DNA of 64,000 nt, taken from NCBI RefSeq assembly GCF_017305915.1, contig NZ_JAFKJN010000016.1, positions 186,001 through 250,000 of the forward strand, given 5' to 3'. The notes beneath the pieces are model-generated. The model made no database searches. It had not been told where the DNA came from and saw only the letters and a program-made list of their open reading frames with translations. Position 1 is the stretch's first letter. Every line of letters starts with the position of its first letter. Origin of the DNA: Reyranella sp. Its GTDB lineage: Bacteria > Pseudomonadota > Alphaproteobacteria > Reyranellales > Reyranellaceae. This document shows, one piece after another, positions 9,133-17,463 of the stretch. Made by a program: the position numbers and the translations under genes.

Positions 9133-10472
9133 GGCCAGCGATAGCCCTCGAGCCGGGGGACCGTGCCGCACAGGGGATCGAACGGCATGTTGCTGGTGTA
9201 GTCGTTGGCCAGCACCACCACGCCCTGCTCCGGCGCGCCGCGCAGCAGCACGCTCAGCGCCGGGTAGGTCCATTCCTGGGCGAACAGGCGGTAGGGCCAT
9301 TGCTTGAGCGGCAGCGCATCGGCCGCCACGACGCCGGTGCGGCCGGTCACCACGCCGCGGAACCAACCGAGATAGTCGGTCCACATCCGCGTCATCCAGA
9401 GGTCGGGCACCGCGCCGCCCAGCACCAGCAGGAACATCGCCGTCACCAGCCGCCGCGCCACCGCGGGCTGGCGCATCGTGGCGAACAGCACCGGCCCGGG
9501 CTTCGGCCAGGCTACATAGAGCCACGAGGCGAGCATCAGGGCGAGCAGAAGGCCGCCCGCCGCGGTGCGCGCGACGTAGTGCGACGGCGGGAACAGATAG
9601 GCCGCGGGCCGGACCTCGCGCAGCCACGGGCTCACCGCGAGCAGGGCGGCGGCAAACGCCGCCACGACGAGCGGCCCGCGGCCCGCGAGCCAGGCCGGGA
9701 AGACCAGCGCCGCGAGCGCCATCGCTGCCACGGCGAACAGCGGGATGACGAACTGCAGGTTCTGCCAGAAGTCGAAGGCGGCGGCGCGCACCCGCACGAA
9801 ATGGTCGTGATGCCAGTACTGCATCACCGTGCAGAGCGCGACCAGCGCGGCGCCCACGAAGGCGAGTGCGGCCACTGCGGTCAGCATGCGGCCGAGCGGC
9901 TCGTGCTGGCCGCGCAGCGACCACAGCACGACCGCGGCGGTCGCTGGGCCGAGATAGATCATCGCCTCGTAGGAGGCGATGCCGACCAGGCCGAGCGCCA
10001 GCATCAGCGCGCCGTCGCGCCAGCGGGGCTCGCGCGGTGTCAGGGCGATCGCGACGGTGGCGGTGACCAAAGCGTAGGTGGTGAGGTGCTCGCCGACAGC
10101 GAAGAAGCAGGTCGGCAGGTGGACCATCGCGACCACGGCGACGATCGCGGCCAGCAGCACGCCGTGCCGGCGCACCCGGCTGAGCGCCAGGTGATAGAGC
10201 GCGGCCGGGACCACGAACAGCATCGCCGAGAACGCCATCGCCAGGACATGGACGTCGCGCACGCCGGCCCGGGCCAGCAGCAGCACCGGCGTCTCGTTCA
10301 GCCAGGCGACGTGGGCGCGCGCCGGATAGAAGTCGTGATAGGTGCCGGTCTCCAGCATGTTGGCAAGGAACGACGCGCCGTCCCAGAACAGGCCGCGGCA
10401 GACCCACGCGCCCACCGCCACCTGCGCCCACAGCAGCAGGACGGTGCCCCGATAGGCGGCGGTGGCCAGCAT
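9129..10472 (-). CDS. Multi-pass membrane protein, paralogue of the next gene; unknown function
   Basis: The 447-residue protein has about ten hydrophobic helices, with short polar loops and a soluble C-terminal tail (after GVVVLANDY). It shares a clear pattern with the product of 10477-11826: an early RGLFWDGASFLANML, SYEAMIYLGP in the middle, FDFWQNLQFVI, and YVARTAAGGLLLALMLASW. The layout, with repeated helices and a large C-terminal loop, is reminiscent of GT-C-like membrane enzymes, but no catalytic motif is certain. Four bases separate it from its upstream paralogue, so the two form one operon. Confidence 0.65.
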   Translation of the reverse strand: MLATAAYRGTVLLLWAQVAVGAWVCRGLFWDGASFLANMLETGTYHDFYPARAHVAWLNETPVLLLARAGVRDVHVLAMAFSAMLFVVPAALYHLALSRVRRHGVLLAAIVAVVAMVHLPTCFFAVGEHLTTYALVTATVAIALTPREPRWRDGALMLALGLVGIASYEAMIYLGPATAAVVLWSLRGQHEPLGRMLTAVAALAFVGAALVALCTVMQYWHHDHFVRVRAAAFDFWQNLQFVIPLFAVAAMALAALVFPAWLAGRGPLVVAAFAAALLAVSPWLREVRPAAYLFPPSHYVARTAAGGLLLALMLASWLYVAWPKPGPVLFATMRQPAVARRLVTAMFLLVLGGAVPDLWMTRMWTDYLGWFRGVVTGRTGVVAADALPLKQWPYRLFAQEWTYPALSVLLRGAPEQGVVVLANDYTSNMPFDPLCGTVPRLEGYRWP

Positions 10473-10476
10473 CGCC

Positions 10477-11826
10477 TCAGTCGCGCCAGTAGAAGCGGCC
10501 CATGTTCGGCAGCTCCGTCGGCGGGAACGGCACCCACTCGGTGAAGTCCCGCGGCGGCGCCAGCACGCCGTCGGTCGACTTGCCGCGCACCAGCAGGCTC
10601 TGACTGGTCAGCACCCAGTTCTCGACCAGCAGCGAATGCGGCCGGCTGCCGATCGGTGTGTCCTCGACCGCAATGACGCCGCTCCGGGTGCGGACGCTGT
10701 TGCGCATGGCGTCGAGATAGCCGACCCAGCTCTGGGTCAGGAAGAGGTCGGCCGGGAGGCCGGCGAGCAGCATGACGAAGGCGAAGGTGAGGAAGCGGCC
10801 GCCCACCGCCGGCAGCGAGAGCGCCGCCATCGTTCGCAGCCGGCTGGCCGAGGGCGAGCGGTAGGCCATGATCAGCACGATCATGGTGGCGATGATCAGG
10901 CCGCTGACGGTGCGCGCGACGTACTGCGACTTGGCGAGCGGCCGCACCAGCCCGTCGCTCAGCACGAGCAGGGGCGACAGCGCCAGCAGCACCAGGAAGA
11001 TGCCGGCGCAGAGGTAAGGCAGCCAGCGCTTGAGGTCCTGCGGGCGGACCAGCGCCCAGCAGACCACGATGACCGCCGCGCCCAGCACCAGGTCGAACTG
11101 GATGTTCTGCCAGAAGTCGACGGCCATCACCCAGGTCTCCTCGAGATGGTCGGCGGAATGCGGGTGCACGACGGAATTGATGGCGACCATCATGGCCATG
11201 ATCATGAACACCGCGGAGACCAGGTGCAGCATGGTCGGCAGCCAGGGCCGGGTGCCCGACCGCCAGACCTTCCACAGCGTGATGCTGGCGAGCAGCGGCC
11301 CGAGATAGATCATGGTCTCGTAGGTGCGGATCGCCATCAGCGACAGCAGCAGCAGGGCGACGCTGTCGCCAAGGGACAGCCGCTCGGCGGTGGCCAGCCG
11401 CACGGCGATCAGGAGGACCACGGCGTAGAGCGTGTTGTACTCGCCGACGATGAAGAAGGACGTGGTCATGAAGACGATGGCGATGGCAGCGATCACCACC
11501 GCCAGCAGCACCGCGTCGTCCTTCGCCCGGTGCAGCGCCAGGGTGTAGAAGATGGTCGGGAGCGCGAACAGGCCGAGCGACAGCAGGCGGGCCAGCAGGT
11601 GCAGGTCGGTGACGCCCAGCGTGACCGCGGTCATCACCGGGATCTGGCCCAGCACCATGGCGTACAGCCGGGGCATGTAGAAGTCGAAGAAGGCCTCCTG
11701 GCGCACGATGTGCACCAGGAAATTCGCACCGTCGACGAAGAGGCCGCGGGATGTCCAGCTATGCCAGAGAGCGAGCGCCCAGATGATCGCGACGGTCGCC
11801 CGATATGCCGTTATCCTGGAGATCAT
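10477..11826 (-). CDS. Multi-pass membrane protein, paralogue of the downstream gene; unknown function
   Basis: About 449 residues from the ATG at 11826 (MISRITAYRATV); a start 14 codons earlier is open but adds a non-membrane Arg/Trp-rich stretch. Shared blocks with its neighbour are RGLFVDGANFLVHIV, TYETMIYLGP, DFWQNIQFDLV and YVARTVSGLIIATMIV. Many hydrophobic helices alternate with short loops. The pair probably arose by tandem duplication. The divergent methyltransferase at 11917 starts 90 bases away. Function is unknown; a membrane-bound transferase acting on surface lipid or sugar is a guess. Confidence 0.65.
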   Translation of the reverse strand: MISRITAYRATVAIIWALALWHSWTSRGLFVDGANFLVHIVRQEAFFDFYMPRLYAMVLGQIPVMTAVTLGVTDLHLLARLLSLGLFALPTIFYTLALHRAKDDAVLLAVVIAAIAIVFMTTSFFIVGEYNTLYAVVLLIAVRLATAERLSLGDSVALLLLSLMAIRTYETMIYLGPLLASITLWKVWRSGTRPWLPTMLHLVSAVFMIMAMMVAINSVVHPHSADHLEETWVMAVDFWQNIQFDLVLGAAVIVVCWALVRPQDLKRWLPYLCAGIFLVLLALSPLLVLSDGLVRPLAKSQYVARTVSGLIIATMIVLIMAYRSPSASRLRTMAALSLPAVGGRFLTFAFVMLLAGLPADLFLTQSWVGYLDAMRNSVRTRSGVIAVEDTPIGSRPHSLLVENWVLTSQSLLVRGKSTDGVLAPPRDFTEWVPFPPTELPNMGRFYWRD

Positions 11827-11916
11827 GCCGCCCCACCGGGCTCTACAGGACCAGCCGGAGCGAGGCAAGTAGGGAGGCCTTGCAGCGTCAATACGGCGCT
11901 GTTAGCAAGCGCGGCA

Positions 11917-12738
11917 ATGCTGACTTGGGAAAAAATCGACGCCGTCGACGGCTGGTACGGCTTCCACTCATATGCCCTGTGGCGCGGCCTGCTCGACTTC
12001 CAGAAGGCCCAGGGGATACGCGGCGACCTGTTCGAGATCGGCGTGTGGCGCGGCCGCTCGGCGGCGGTGCTCGCCTCCTACCAGGAGGAGGGCGAGACCC
12101 TTTACCTGTGCGACCTCAAGGTCGACGACGCGGCGATCCGTACCGCCTTCGAGAGCGTCGGCGCGGCCGGCCGCAAGCTCGTGGCGATCTCGGCCCCGTC
12201 GAGCCAGCTGCCCGGCCGGCTCGACCTGCGCGCCCTGCACCAGAGCGTGCGCTGGATGCATATCGACGGCGAGCACACCGGCTCGGCGGTCTACAGCGAG
12301 CTCGAGCTTGCCCATCAGCTGGCGCGGCCGGACGGGCTGGTGGTGATCGACGACTTCTTCTCGCCGCGCTACCCGGCCAACACCACCGAGGCGGTGCGGT
12401 ACCTCGAGAAGAACCCGTTCCACTTCCGCCTGTTCGCCGTCAGCTTCAACAAGGGCTACTTCTGCCGGCCAGAGAGTCTGGCGAAGTACATGGACTTCGC
12501 CGCGGGCAACCTGAGCGAGGCGCTGCTGGGCTACGGCTGCAAGACCACGCTGTTCAAGACCACCGGCGCCTTCGACACCGACGCGATCGGCATCACCGGC
12601 TTCGTCGACGAGGCCGGCAGGATCGCCGGGCCCGACAACGACCCGCACTATTGGAACATGCTGCGCCAGCAGCCGGTGCGCTCGCTCAGGGCGCGCCTGC
12701 GCAACGCCTGGCGCGAGCTGCGCCGCCGCCAGGGCTAG
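11917..12738 (+). CDS. Class I SAM-dependent methyltransferase (Methyltransf_24-like)
   Basis: The 273-residue protein has an SAM-binding motif I of the form GDLFEIGVWRGRSAAVLA (near residues 31-48), an acidic motif LYLCDLKVDD, and the IDGEHTGSAVYSELELA and GLVVIDDFF blocks that mark the TylF/Methyltransf_24 group, in which acidic residues bind a divalent metal. Substrate is unknown; relatives modify sugars or natural products. It diverges from the paired membrane proteins and converges with the DenD-like gene, the stops overlapping in CTAG. An ATG at 11917 fits the domain start. Confidence 0.8.
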   Translation: MLTWEKIDAVDGWYGFHSYALWRGLLDFQKAQGIRGDLFEIGVWRGRSAAVLASYQEEGETLYLCDLKVDDAAIRTAFESVGAAGRKLVAISAPSSQLPGRLDLRALHQSVRWMHIDGEHTGSAVYSELELAHQLARPDGLVVIDDFFSPRYPANTTEAVRYLEKNPFHFRLFAVSFNKGYFCRPESLAKYMDFAAGNLSEALLGYGCKTTLFKTTGAFDTDAIGITGFVDEAGRIAGPDNDPHYWNMLRQQPVRSLRARLRNAWRELRRRQG

Positions 12739-13736
12739 GCGGCTTTCGCGATCTTCATCTGCTCGTCGAGGTCGTCGGCGATGAAGTTGCGCACGACCTC
12801 GTCGAGATCCTTGTCGATCTCGAAGCCGAGCCGGCGGGCGCGCGCCGAATCGATGCCCTGGGGCCAGCCGTCGCAGATCTTCTGGATCGCGGGGTCGTGC
12901 TGCCACGTCACCTTGCCGACCTTGCGGTTGCCGGCGTGCTTGCCGACCGCCTGCTCGAGCTCCTTGGCGGTCACCTTGATGCCGTTCAGCAGCAGCGTGC
13001 GGCCGGGCCCGAAGGCGTCGGCCGGCAGGTCGTGCAGCCGGACGAAGGCATCGACCGTCTTGCGCGGGCTCAAGACCACCATGATGGTCTGCGGCGTCAC
13101 CGGGCAGACCACGTCGACGCCGGTCAGCGGCTCGCGCACCACCGAGCTCGCCCAGGTCGACGCCGCCTTGTTGGGCAGGCCGGTGCGCACGCAGATCGTC
13201 GGCAGCCTAACGGCGGTGCCGCGCAAAAAGCCCTTGCGGGTGTAGTCGCGGATCAGGAACTCGCCGATCGACTTCTGCGCGCCGTAGGAGGTCTGCGGCG
13301 TCAGCGGCGTGTCGTCGGTGACGTCCGGCGGCAGGTCGCCGCCATAGGCCGCCAGCGACGAGGTGAACACCACGCGCGGGTTGGTGCCGAGCTCGCGGCA
13401 GGCCTCGAGCACGTTGCGCGTGCCGTCGAGATTGACCCGGTAGCCGAGGTCGAAGTCGGCCTCGGCGCCGGCGCTGACCACTGCGGCGAAATGGAACACC
13501 GTCGAGGCGCCCTGCACGATCGACTGCACGGTGGCGCGATTGGCGATGTCGCCGGCCATCGCTTTGACCCGCGGGTCGTCGAGGCCGAGGCCGCTCGCCA
13601 CGCCGACATCGAACAGCAGCAGCTCGCTCACCTTCTGCGGCTTGCCGTCGGCGTCGGCCAGCGTAGCTTCCTGCAGGATGCGCCGCGCCAGTTTCTTGCC
13701 AAGGAAGCCCGCGCCCCCGGTGATCACCACCTTCAT
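12735..13736 (-). CDS. denD: D-erythronate dehydrogenase-like NAD-dependent epimerase/dehydratase
   Basis: From the ATG at 13736 (MKVVITGGAGFLG) the protein has 333 residues, an extended SDR fold. GGAGFLG binds NAD, FTSSLAAYGG supplies the catalytic Ser and SYGAQK the Tyr and Lys. The later RLPTICVRTG and VVLSPRKTVDAFV blocks match the DenD family, which oxidises D-erythronate to a keto acid. No denO/otnC/otnI partners are adjacent, so the pathway is unproven and the symbol rests on the family match. An upstream start 14 codons earlier has no support. It converges with the methyltransferase. Confidence 0.72.
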   Translation of the reverse strand: MKVVITGGAGFLGKKLARRILQEATLADADGKPQKVSELLLFDVGVASGLGLDDPRVKAMAGDIANRATVQSIVQGASTVFHFAAVVSAGAEADFDLGYRVNLDGTRNVLEACRELGTNPRVVFTSSLAAYGGDLPPDVTDDTPLTPQTSYGAQKSIGEFLIRDYTRKGFLRGTAVRLPTICVRTGLPNKAASTWASSVVREPLTGVDVVCPVTPQTIMVVLSPRKTVDAFVRLHDLPADAFGPGRTLLLNGIKVTAKELEQAVGKHAGNRKVGKVTWQHDPAIQKICDGWPQGIDSARARRLGFEIDKDLDEVVRNFIADDLDEQMKIAKAA

Positions 13737-13810
13737 GTGCTTTTCCGTCCCATGTCCCGATTGGTCCGGAGTGTGCACAGAACCGCCGTGACAGTCTATG
13801 TTGGGTACGG

Positions 13811-14488
13811 ATGCGGGTGATCAGCTGGAACCTGCTGCGGCTCGAGGGCGCCGCGGTCGACGACGTGGCGGCGCTGCTCGAGCGGGAGCGGCCCGATGTC
13901 CTGCTCATGCAGGAAGTGACGCAGCACATGGACGTGCTGCTGCACCGGGTCCCTGGCCACTACCATCGCCTGCCCTGGCCCGGCCGCATCCATGGCCTGG
14001 CGGTGTGGAGCCGCCACAACTTCGCCACGCCGCACATCCTGCCGCTGCCCGCCTCGCCGCTGCCCGGCAGGCTGCCGCAGCGGCGCAGCCAGATCGTGCA
14101 GGTGGGCGACATCACCTTCGCCAACGTCCATCTCAGCCACGGCCAGCTGCTGAACCGCCGCCAGTTGATGCGCGTCGCGGGAGCCCTGCGCGGCAGGCCG
14201 TCGGCGATCATCGGCGACTACAACGCGGTCGGCCCCAGCCTGATCCCGGGCTTTGCCGATGTCGGCCCGCGCGAGGCCACGCACTTCGGCGGCGACGTCG
14301 TGCCCTTTCGTCTCGACCGCTGCCTCGCCCATGGCCTGGCCTGCAGCTTCGCCGGCACGCTGGAGTTCGGGCCGTCGGACCACAAGCCGATCGTGCTCGA
14401 CCTGCAGATCGCCGAGGCGCGGGTCCGCCGCCATCCGCTGCAGCGCGCCCGCCGCCGCCTGGTCAAGATCCGCGCCGCCTTCCGCTAG
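13811..14488 (+). CDS. Endonuclease/exonuclease/phosphatase (EEP) family protein
   Basis: The 225-residue protein has the DNase I-like metal and catalytic motifs in order: ISWNLL, LMQEV (metal Glu), NVHLSHGQ, IIGDYNAV (Asp/Asn) and SDHKPI (Asp/His pair). The fold is therefore sure. The family includes AP endonucleases, lipid phosphatases and sphingomyelinases. No signal peptide is seen, so a cytoplasmic nuclease or phosphodiesterase is likely. The basic Arg-rich C terminus could bind nucleic acid. It diverges from the DenD-like gene with a 74-base gap. Confidence 0.8.
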   Translation: MRVISWNLLRLEGAAVDDVAALLERERPDVLLMQEVTQHMDVLLHRVPGHYHRLPWPGRIHGLAVWSRHNFATPHILPLPASPLPGRLPQRRSQIVQVGDITFANVHLSHGQLLNRRQLMRVAGALRGRPSAIIGDYNAVGPSLIPGFADVGPREATHFGGDVVPFRLDRCLAHGLACSFAGTLEFGPSDHKPIVLDLQIAEARVRRHPLQRARRRLVKIRAAFR

Positions 14489-14590
14489 AATCCGGCGGCG
14501 TCCGGCCCGAGTCCGCGCCGGCGGCCGGACACATCCGATGCCCATTCCATAAGGGTTTTTCGGCAAGAATCCGGAATCCGCGCCACCCCC

Positions 14591-14617
14591 TGATATCAAT
14601 GATATCAATGATATCAG
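14591..14617. repeat. Three tandem 9-base TGATATCAA units
   Basis: Three head-to-tail copies (the last ends in G) each contain the palindrome TGATATCA. They lie in the 133-base gap between the EEP gene and the end of the cardiolipin synthase gene, four bases from the latter's stop. The AT-rich units stand out from the surrounding GC-rich DNA. They could be a slipped-strand array, a protein site, or part of a transcript end. Confidence 0.7.
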
Positions 14618-14621
14618 TTGC

Positions 14622-15992
14622 TTAGAGATACGGTTGCAGCAGGCGGGCGGCGTTGTTGCGCAGCCGGAATGGGAGCGGATCGCCGTCGATCTCGGCCTTG
14701 GTCAGTGGGCGTCCCTTCGGGACGGCCTCCATCAGGCTGCGCGCGAAAGCCTCGTTCTGGATCTCGACATTGAGCTCGAAGTTCAGCCGGAAGCTGCGGG
14801 TGTCCCAGTTGGCGCTGCCGATCAGCGACCAAGCATCGTCGATGGTCATCAGCTTGGAATGGTCGAATGGCCCCGGCATCAGCCAGACATTGCAGCCGGC
14901 CTCGCACAGGTTGCGCAGCGGCACCCGCCGCGCCCAGTCGAGCACGATATGGTTGGACCGCTCCGGCACGATGATGTCGACCGTGACGCCGCGCATGGCG
15001 GCCAGGCCGAGCGCCGTCGTCAGCATGTCGGGCGGCAGGAAATACGGCGTCACCACCCGCACCGAGCGGCGGGCGCAGGAGATGGCGTGCAGGATCGCGA
15101 ACTCGATCTGCTCGAGATCCTCGTCCGGGCCCGAGGGGATGACGCGCGCGATGGCATCGCCGCAGGGCGCGAGCTCGGGGAACCACGCCTCGTCCAGCAG
15201 CTTCTCGCCAGTCTCGTAGAGCCAGTCGTCGGCGAAGGCCTCGGTAAGCTGCTCGACCACCGGGCCTTCCAGCCGGAAGTGGGTGTCGCGCACCGGATGC
15301 GGCGCCTGCAGCGCCAGCACGTTCTCGCGGCCGATATTGATGCCGCCGGTGAAGGCGATGCGGCCGTCGACCACCAGCAGCTTGCGATGGTTGCGCAGGT
15401 TGAGGAACGGCGTCTTCCACGGCACGTAGGAATGCAGGAACCGGTCGACCGGCACCCCCGCCTCGAGCAGCCGCTCATAGGTGGCCGACCGGAAGTAGCC
15501 GCCGCCGATGCCGTCGATCAGCACCCGCACGGCCACGCCGCGGCGATGGGCGCGGATCAACGCCTCGATGAACGGCATTCCCGCCTCGTCGTCGCGGAAG
15601 ATGTAGCTCGCGATCCCGACGCTCTTCTCCGCGGCGTCGATCGCCGCCAGCATGGCGGGATAGGCGCTGTCGCCGTTGCGCAGCGGGCTGACCTTGTTGC
15701 CCGTTTCGGCCGACAGGCCGGTCAGCCGGCCGATCGCGTATTCCAGCGGCGTCAGCGGCCCGGCCTCAGGCGCGTCGGGCGCCACCTCGTCGACCAGGAA
15801 CATGTGGCTGCGCTCGCGCCGCAGCCGCCGCGCGCGCCGCTTCACGCGGTTGACGCCGAAGGCGTAGTACAGCGCGCCGCCGACGAACGGCGACAGCCAG
15901 GCGATCCCCATCCAGGAGATCGAGGTGCCGATGTTGCGCTTGTTCAGGAGGACGTGAACCGTCACGCCCAGCGCGATGGCGACGTGCGCCAC
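14622..15992 (-). CDS. cls: Cardiolipin synthase (phospholipase D family)
   Basis: A 456-residue protein from the GTG at 15992. Two N-terminal membrane helices precede two HKD motifs, HRKLLVVDGRIAFTGG and HSKLMTIDDAWSLIGS, the catalytic pair of phospholipase D-type cardiolipin synthases. It makes cardiolipin from phosphatidylglycerol at the inner membrane. The first helix appears cut by the GTG start: in-frame codons upstream (LSDLAWFWGELAA) extend it back to a CTG at 16031 that overlaps the stop of the upstream aminotransferase as CTGA, so the true start may be there. Family assignment is firm. Confidence 0.9.
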   Translation of the reverse strand: MAHVAIALGVTVHVLLNKRNIGTSISWMGIAWLSPFVGGALYYAFGVNRVKRRARRLRRERSHMFLVDEVAPDAPEAGPLTPLEYAIGRLTGLSAETGNKVSPLRNGDSAYPAMLAAIDAAEKSVGIASYIFRDDEAGMPFIEALIRAHRRGVAVRVLIDGIGGGYFRSATYERLLEAGVPVDRFLHSYVPWKTPFLNLRNHRKLLVVDGRIAFTGGINIGRENVLALQAPHPVRDTHFRLEGPVVEQLTEAFADDWLYETGEKLLDEAWFPELAPCGDAIARVIPSGPDEDLEQIEFAILHAISCARRSVRVVTPYFLPPDMLTTALGLAAMRGVTVDIIVPERSNHIVLDWARRVPLRNLCEAGCNVWLMPGPFDHSKLMTIDDAWSLIGSANWDTRSFRLNFELNVEIQNEAFARSLMEAVPKGRPLTKAEIDGDPLPFRLRNNAARLLQPYL

Positions 15993-16027
15993 CGCGGCCA
16001 GCTCGCCCCAGAACCAGGCGAGATCGC

Positions 16028-17353
16028 TCAGGCGACCGCCTTGATCGCCTTGCCGGTGATCTCGATGATCTCGTCGATCTGGTTCTTCTCGATGACCAGC
16101 GGCGGCGACATGGCGAGCGCGTCGCCCGACTGGCGCATCATCAGGCCGAGGTCAAAGGCCTTCACGAACGCCTTGTAGCCGCGCGTGCCGACTGCGCCCT
16201 CGGGCGCGAGGTCGATGCCGCAGGCCATGCCGAGGTTGCGGATGTCGGTGACGTTGGGCAGGCCCTTCAGCGAGTGTACGCCCTGCTCCCAGTACGGCGA
16301 CAGCTCGGCCGAGCGCTGGAACAGCGCCTCGTCGCGGTAGATGTCGAGCACGGCAGAGGCCGCGGCGCAGGCCAGCGGATGAGCCGAGTAGGTGTAGCCG
16401 TGGAACAGGTCGACGGCGTTCTCCGGACCGGTCATCAGGCCGTCGAACACATGCTTGCGCACGAACACGCCGCCCATCGGCACGGTGGCGTTGGAGATAC
16501 CCTTGGCGACGGTCATCAGGTCGGGGATGACGCCGAACTTCTCGGCCGCGAAGCTGGCGCCGAGGCGGCCGAAGCCGGTGATGACCTCGTCGAAGATCAG
16601 CAGGATGCCGTGCTTGTCGCAGATCTCGCGCAGCCGCTTCAGGTAACCCCTGGGCGGCGGCAGGAAGCCCGTCGAGCCGGCGCAGGGCTCGACGATGACG
16701 GCAGCGATGTTCGACGCGTCATGCAGGCCGACGATGCCCTCGAGCGCATCGGCGAGATGGGCGCCGTGCTCGGGTTCGCCCTTGGCGAAGGCGTTCTGCG
16801 GCAGATGGGTATGCGGCAGGTGGTCGACGCCCGGCAGCATCGCGCCGAACCACTTGCGATTGTTGACCATGCCGCCGACCGAGATGCCGCCGAAGCCGAC
16901 GCCGTGATAGCCGCGCTCGCGGCCGATGAAGCGGGTCCGCGTGCCCTGCCCGGCGGCGCGGTGATAGGCGAGCGCGATCTTGAGCGCGCTGTCGACCGCC
17001 TCCGAGCCCGAGTTGCAATAGAAGGCGTGGTTGAGGTCGCCCGGCAGCATCGCGGCGTGGCGCGCCGCCAGCTCGAACGACTTCGGATGGCCCATCTGGA
17101 ACGAGGGCGCGTAGTCCATCTCGTCGAGCTGGGCGACGATCGCCGCCTTGATCTCCTCGCGGCCGTGGCCGGCGTTGACGCACCACAGGCCGGCGGTGCC
17201 GTCGATGATCTGCCGGCCTTCCGGCGTCCAGTAGTGCACGCCCTTGGCCCGTGCGAGCAGCCGCGGGTTCGCCTTGAACTGCCGGTTCGCCGTGAACGGC
17301 ATCAGGAAGGCGTCCATGTTGTTGGCGACGGGCGCGGATTTCGGCGGGGTCAT
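16028..17353 (-). CDS. Class III aminotransferase, omega-amino acid/beta-alanine:pyruvate type
   Basis: The 441-residue PLP enzyme has MPFTANRQFKANPRL near the start, YCNSGSEAVDSALKIA, GYHGVGFGGISVGG, and LLIFDEVITGFGRLG before the PLP lysine in TVAKGISNATVPMGGV. This arrangement fits omega-amino acid:pyruvate aminotransferases (beta-alanine or similar donors). The ATG at 17353 is preferred. An in-frame extension to 17449 only translates a palindromic repeat and should be ignored. It lies directly upstream of cls on the same strand and may be co-transcribed. The exact amine donor is inference. Confidence 0.85.
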   Translation of the reverse strand: MTPPKSAPVANNMDAFLMPFTANRQFKANPRLLARAKGVHYWTPEGRQIIDGTAGLWCVNAGHGREEIKAAIVAQLDEMDYAPSFQMGHPKSFELAARHAAMLPGDLNHAFYCNSGSEAVDSALKIALAYHRAAGQGTRTRFIGRERGYHGVGFGGISVGGMVNNRKWFGAMLPGVDHLPHTHLPQNAFAKGEPEHGAHLADALEGIVGLHDASNIAAVIVEPCAGSTGFLPPPRGYLKRLREICDKHGILLIFDEVITGFGRLGASFAAEKFGVIPDLMTVAKGISNATVPMGGVFVRKHVFDGLMTGPENAVDLFHGYTYSAHPLACAAASAVLDIYRDEALFQRSAELSPYWEQGVHSLKGLPNVTDIRNLGMACGIDLAPEGAVGTRGYKAFVKAFDLGLMMRQSGDALAMSPPLVIEKNQIDEIIEITGKAIKAVA

Positions 17354-17381
17354 GAGCGGTCCATGGTTCGAATGACGGGCC

Positions 17382-17447
17382 GTCATCCCGAGCGAAGCGA
17401 GGGATCCTTCCAGTTGCCGAAAGATCCCTCGCTCCGCTCGGGATGAC
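17382..17447. repeat. Palindromic interspersed repeat, family A (copy 1)
   Basis: Near-perfect 25-base arms of the form GTCATCCCGAGCGAAGCGAG... face each other across a 16-base centre. The same element occurs at 60535-60600, and an enlarged relative at 21718-21858. It lies just upstream of the aminotransferase start. Confidence 0.85.
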
Positions 17448-17463
17448 ATTCAGGCAATTCCTA

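Noticed and set aside
7416..10544. A 1042-codon plus-strand frame across the carboxyltransferase and membrane protein genes
   Set aside because: It is a frame-shifted reading of real genes in high-GC DNA; composition is Arg/Gly/Ala-rich with no domains.
17354..17449. N-terminal extension of the aminotransferase to 17449
   Set aside because: The added residues translate the family A palindrome; homologues begin at the downstream ATG.
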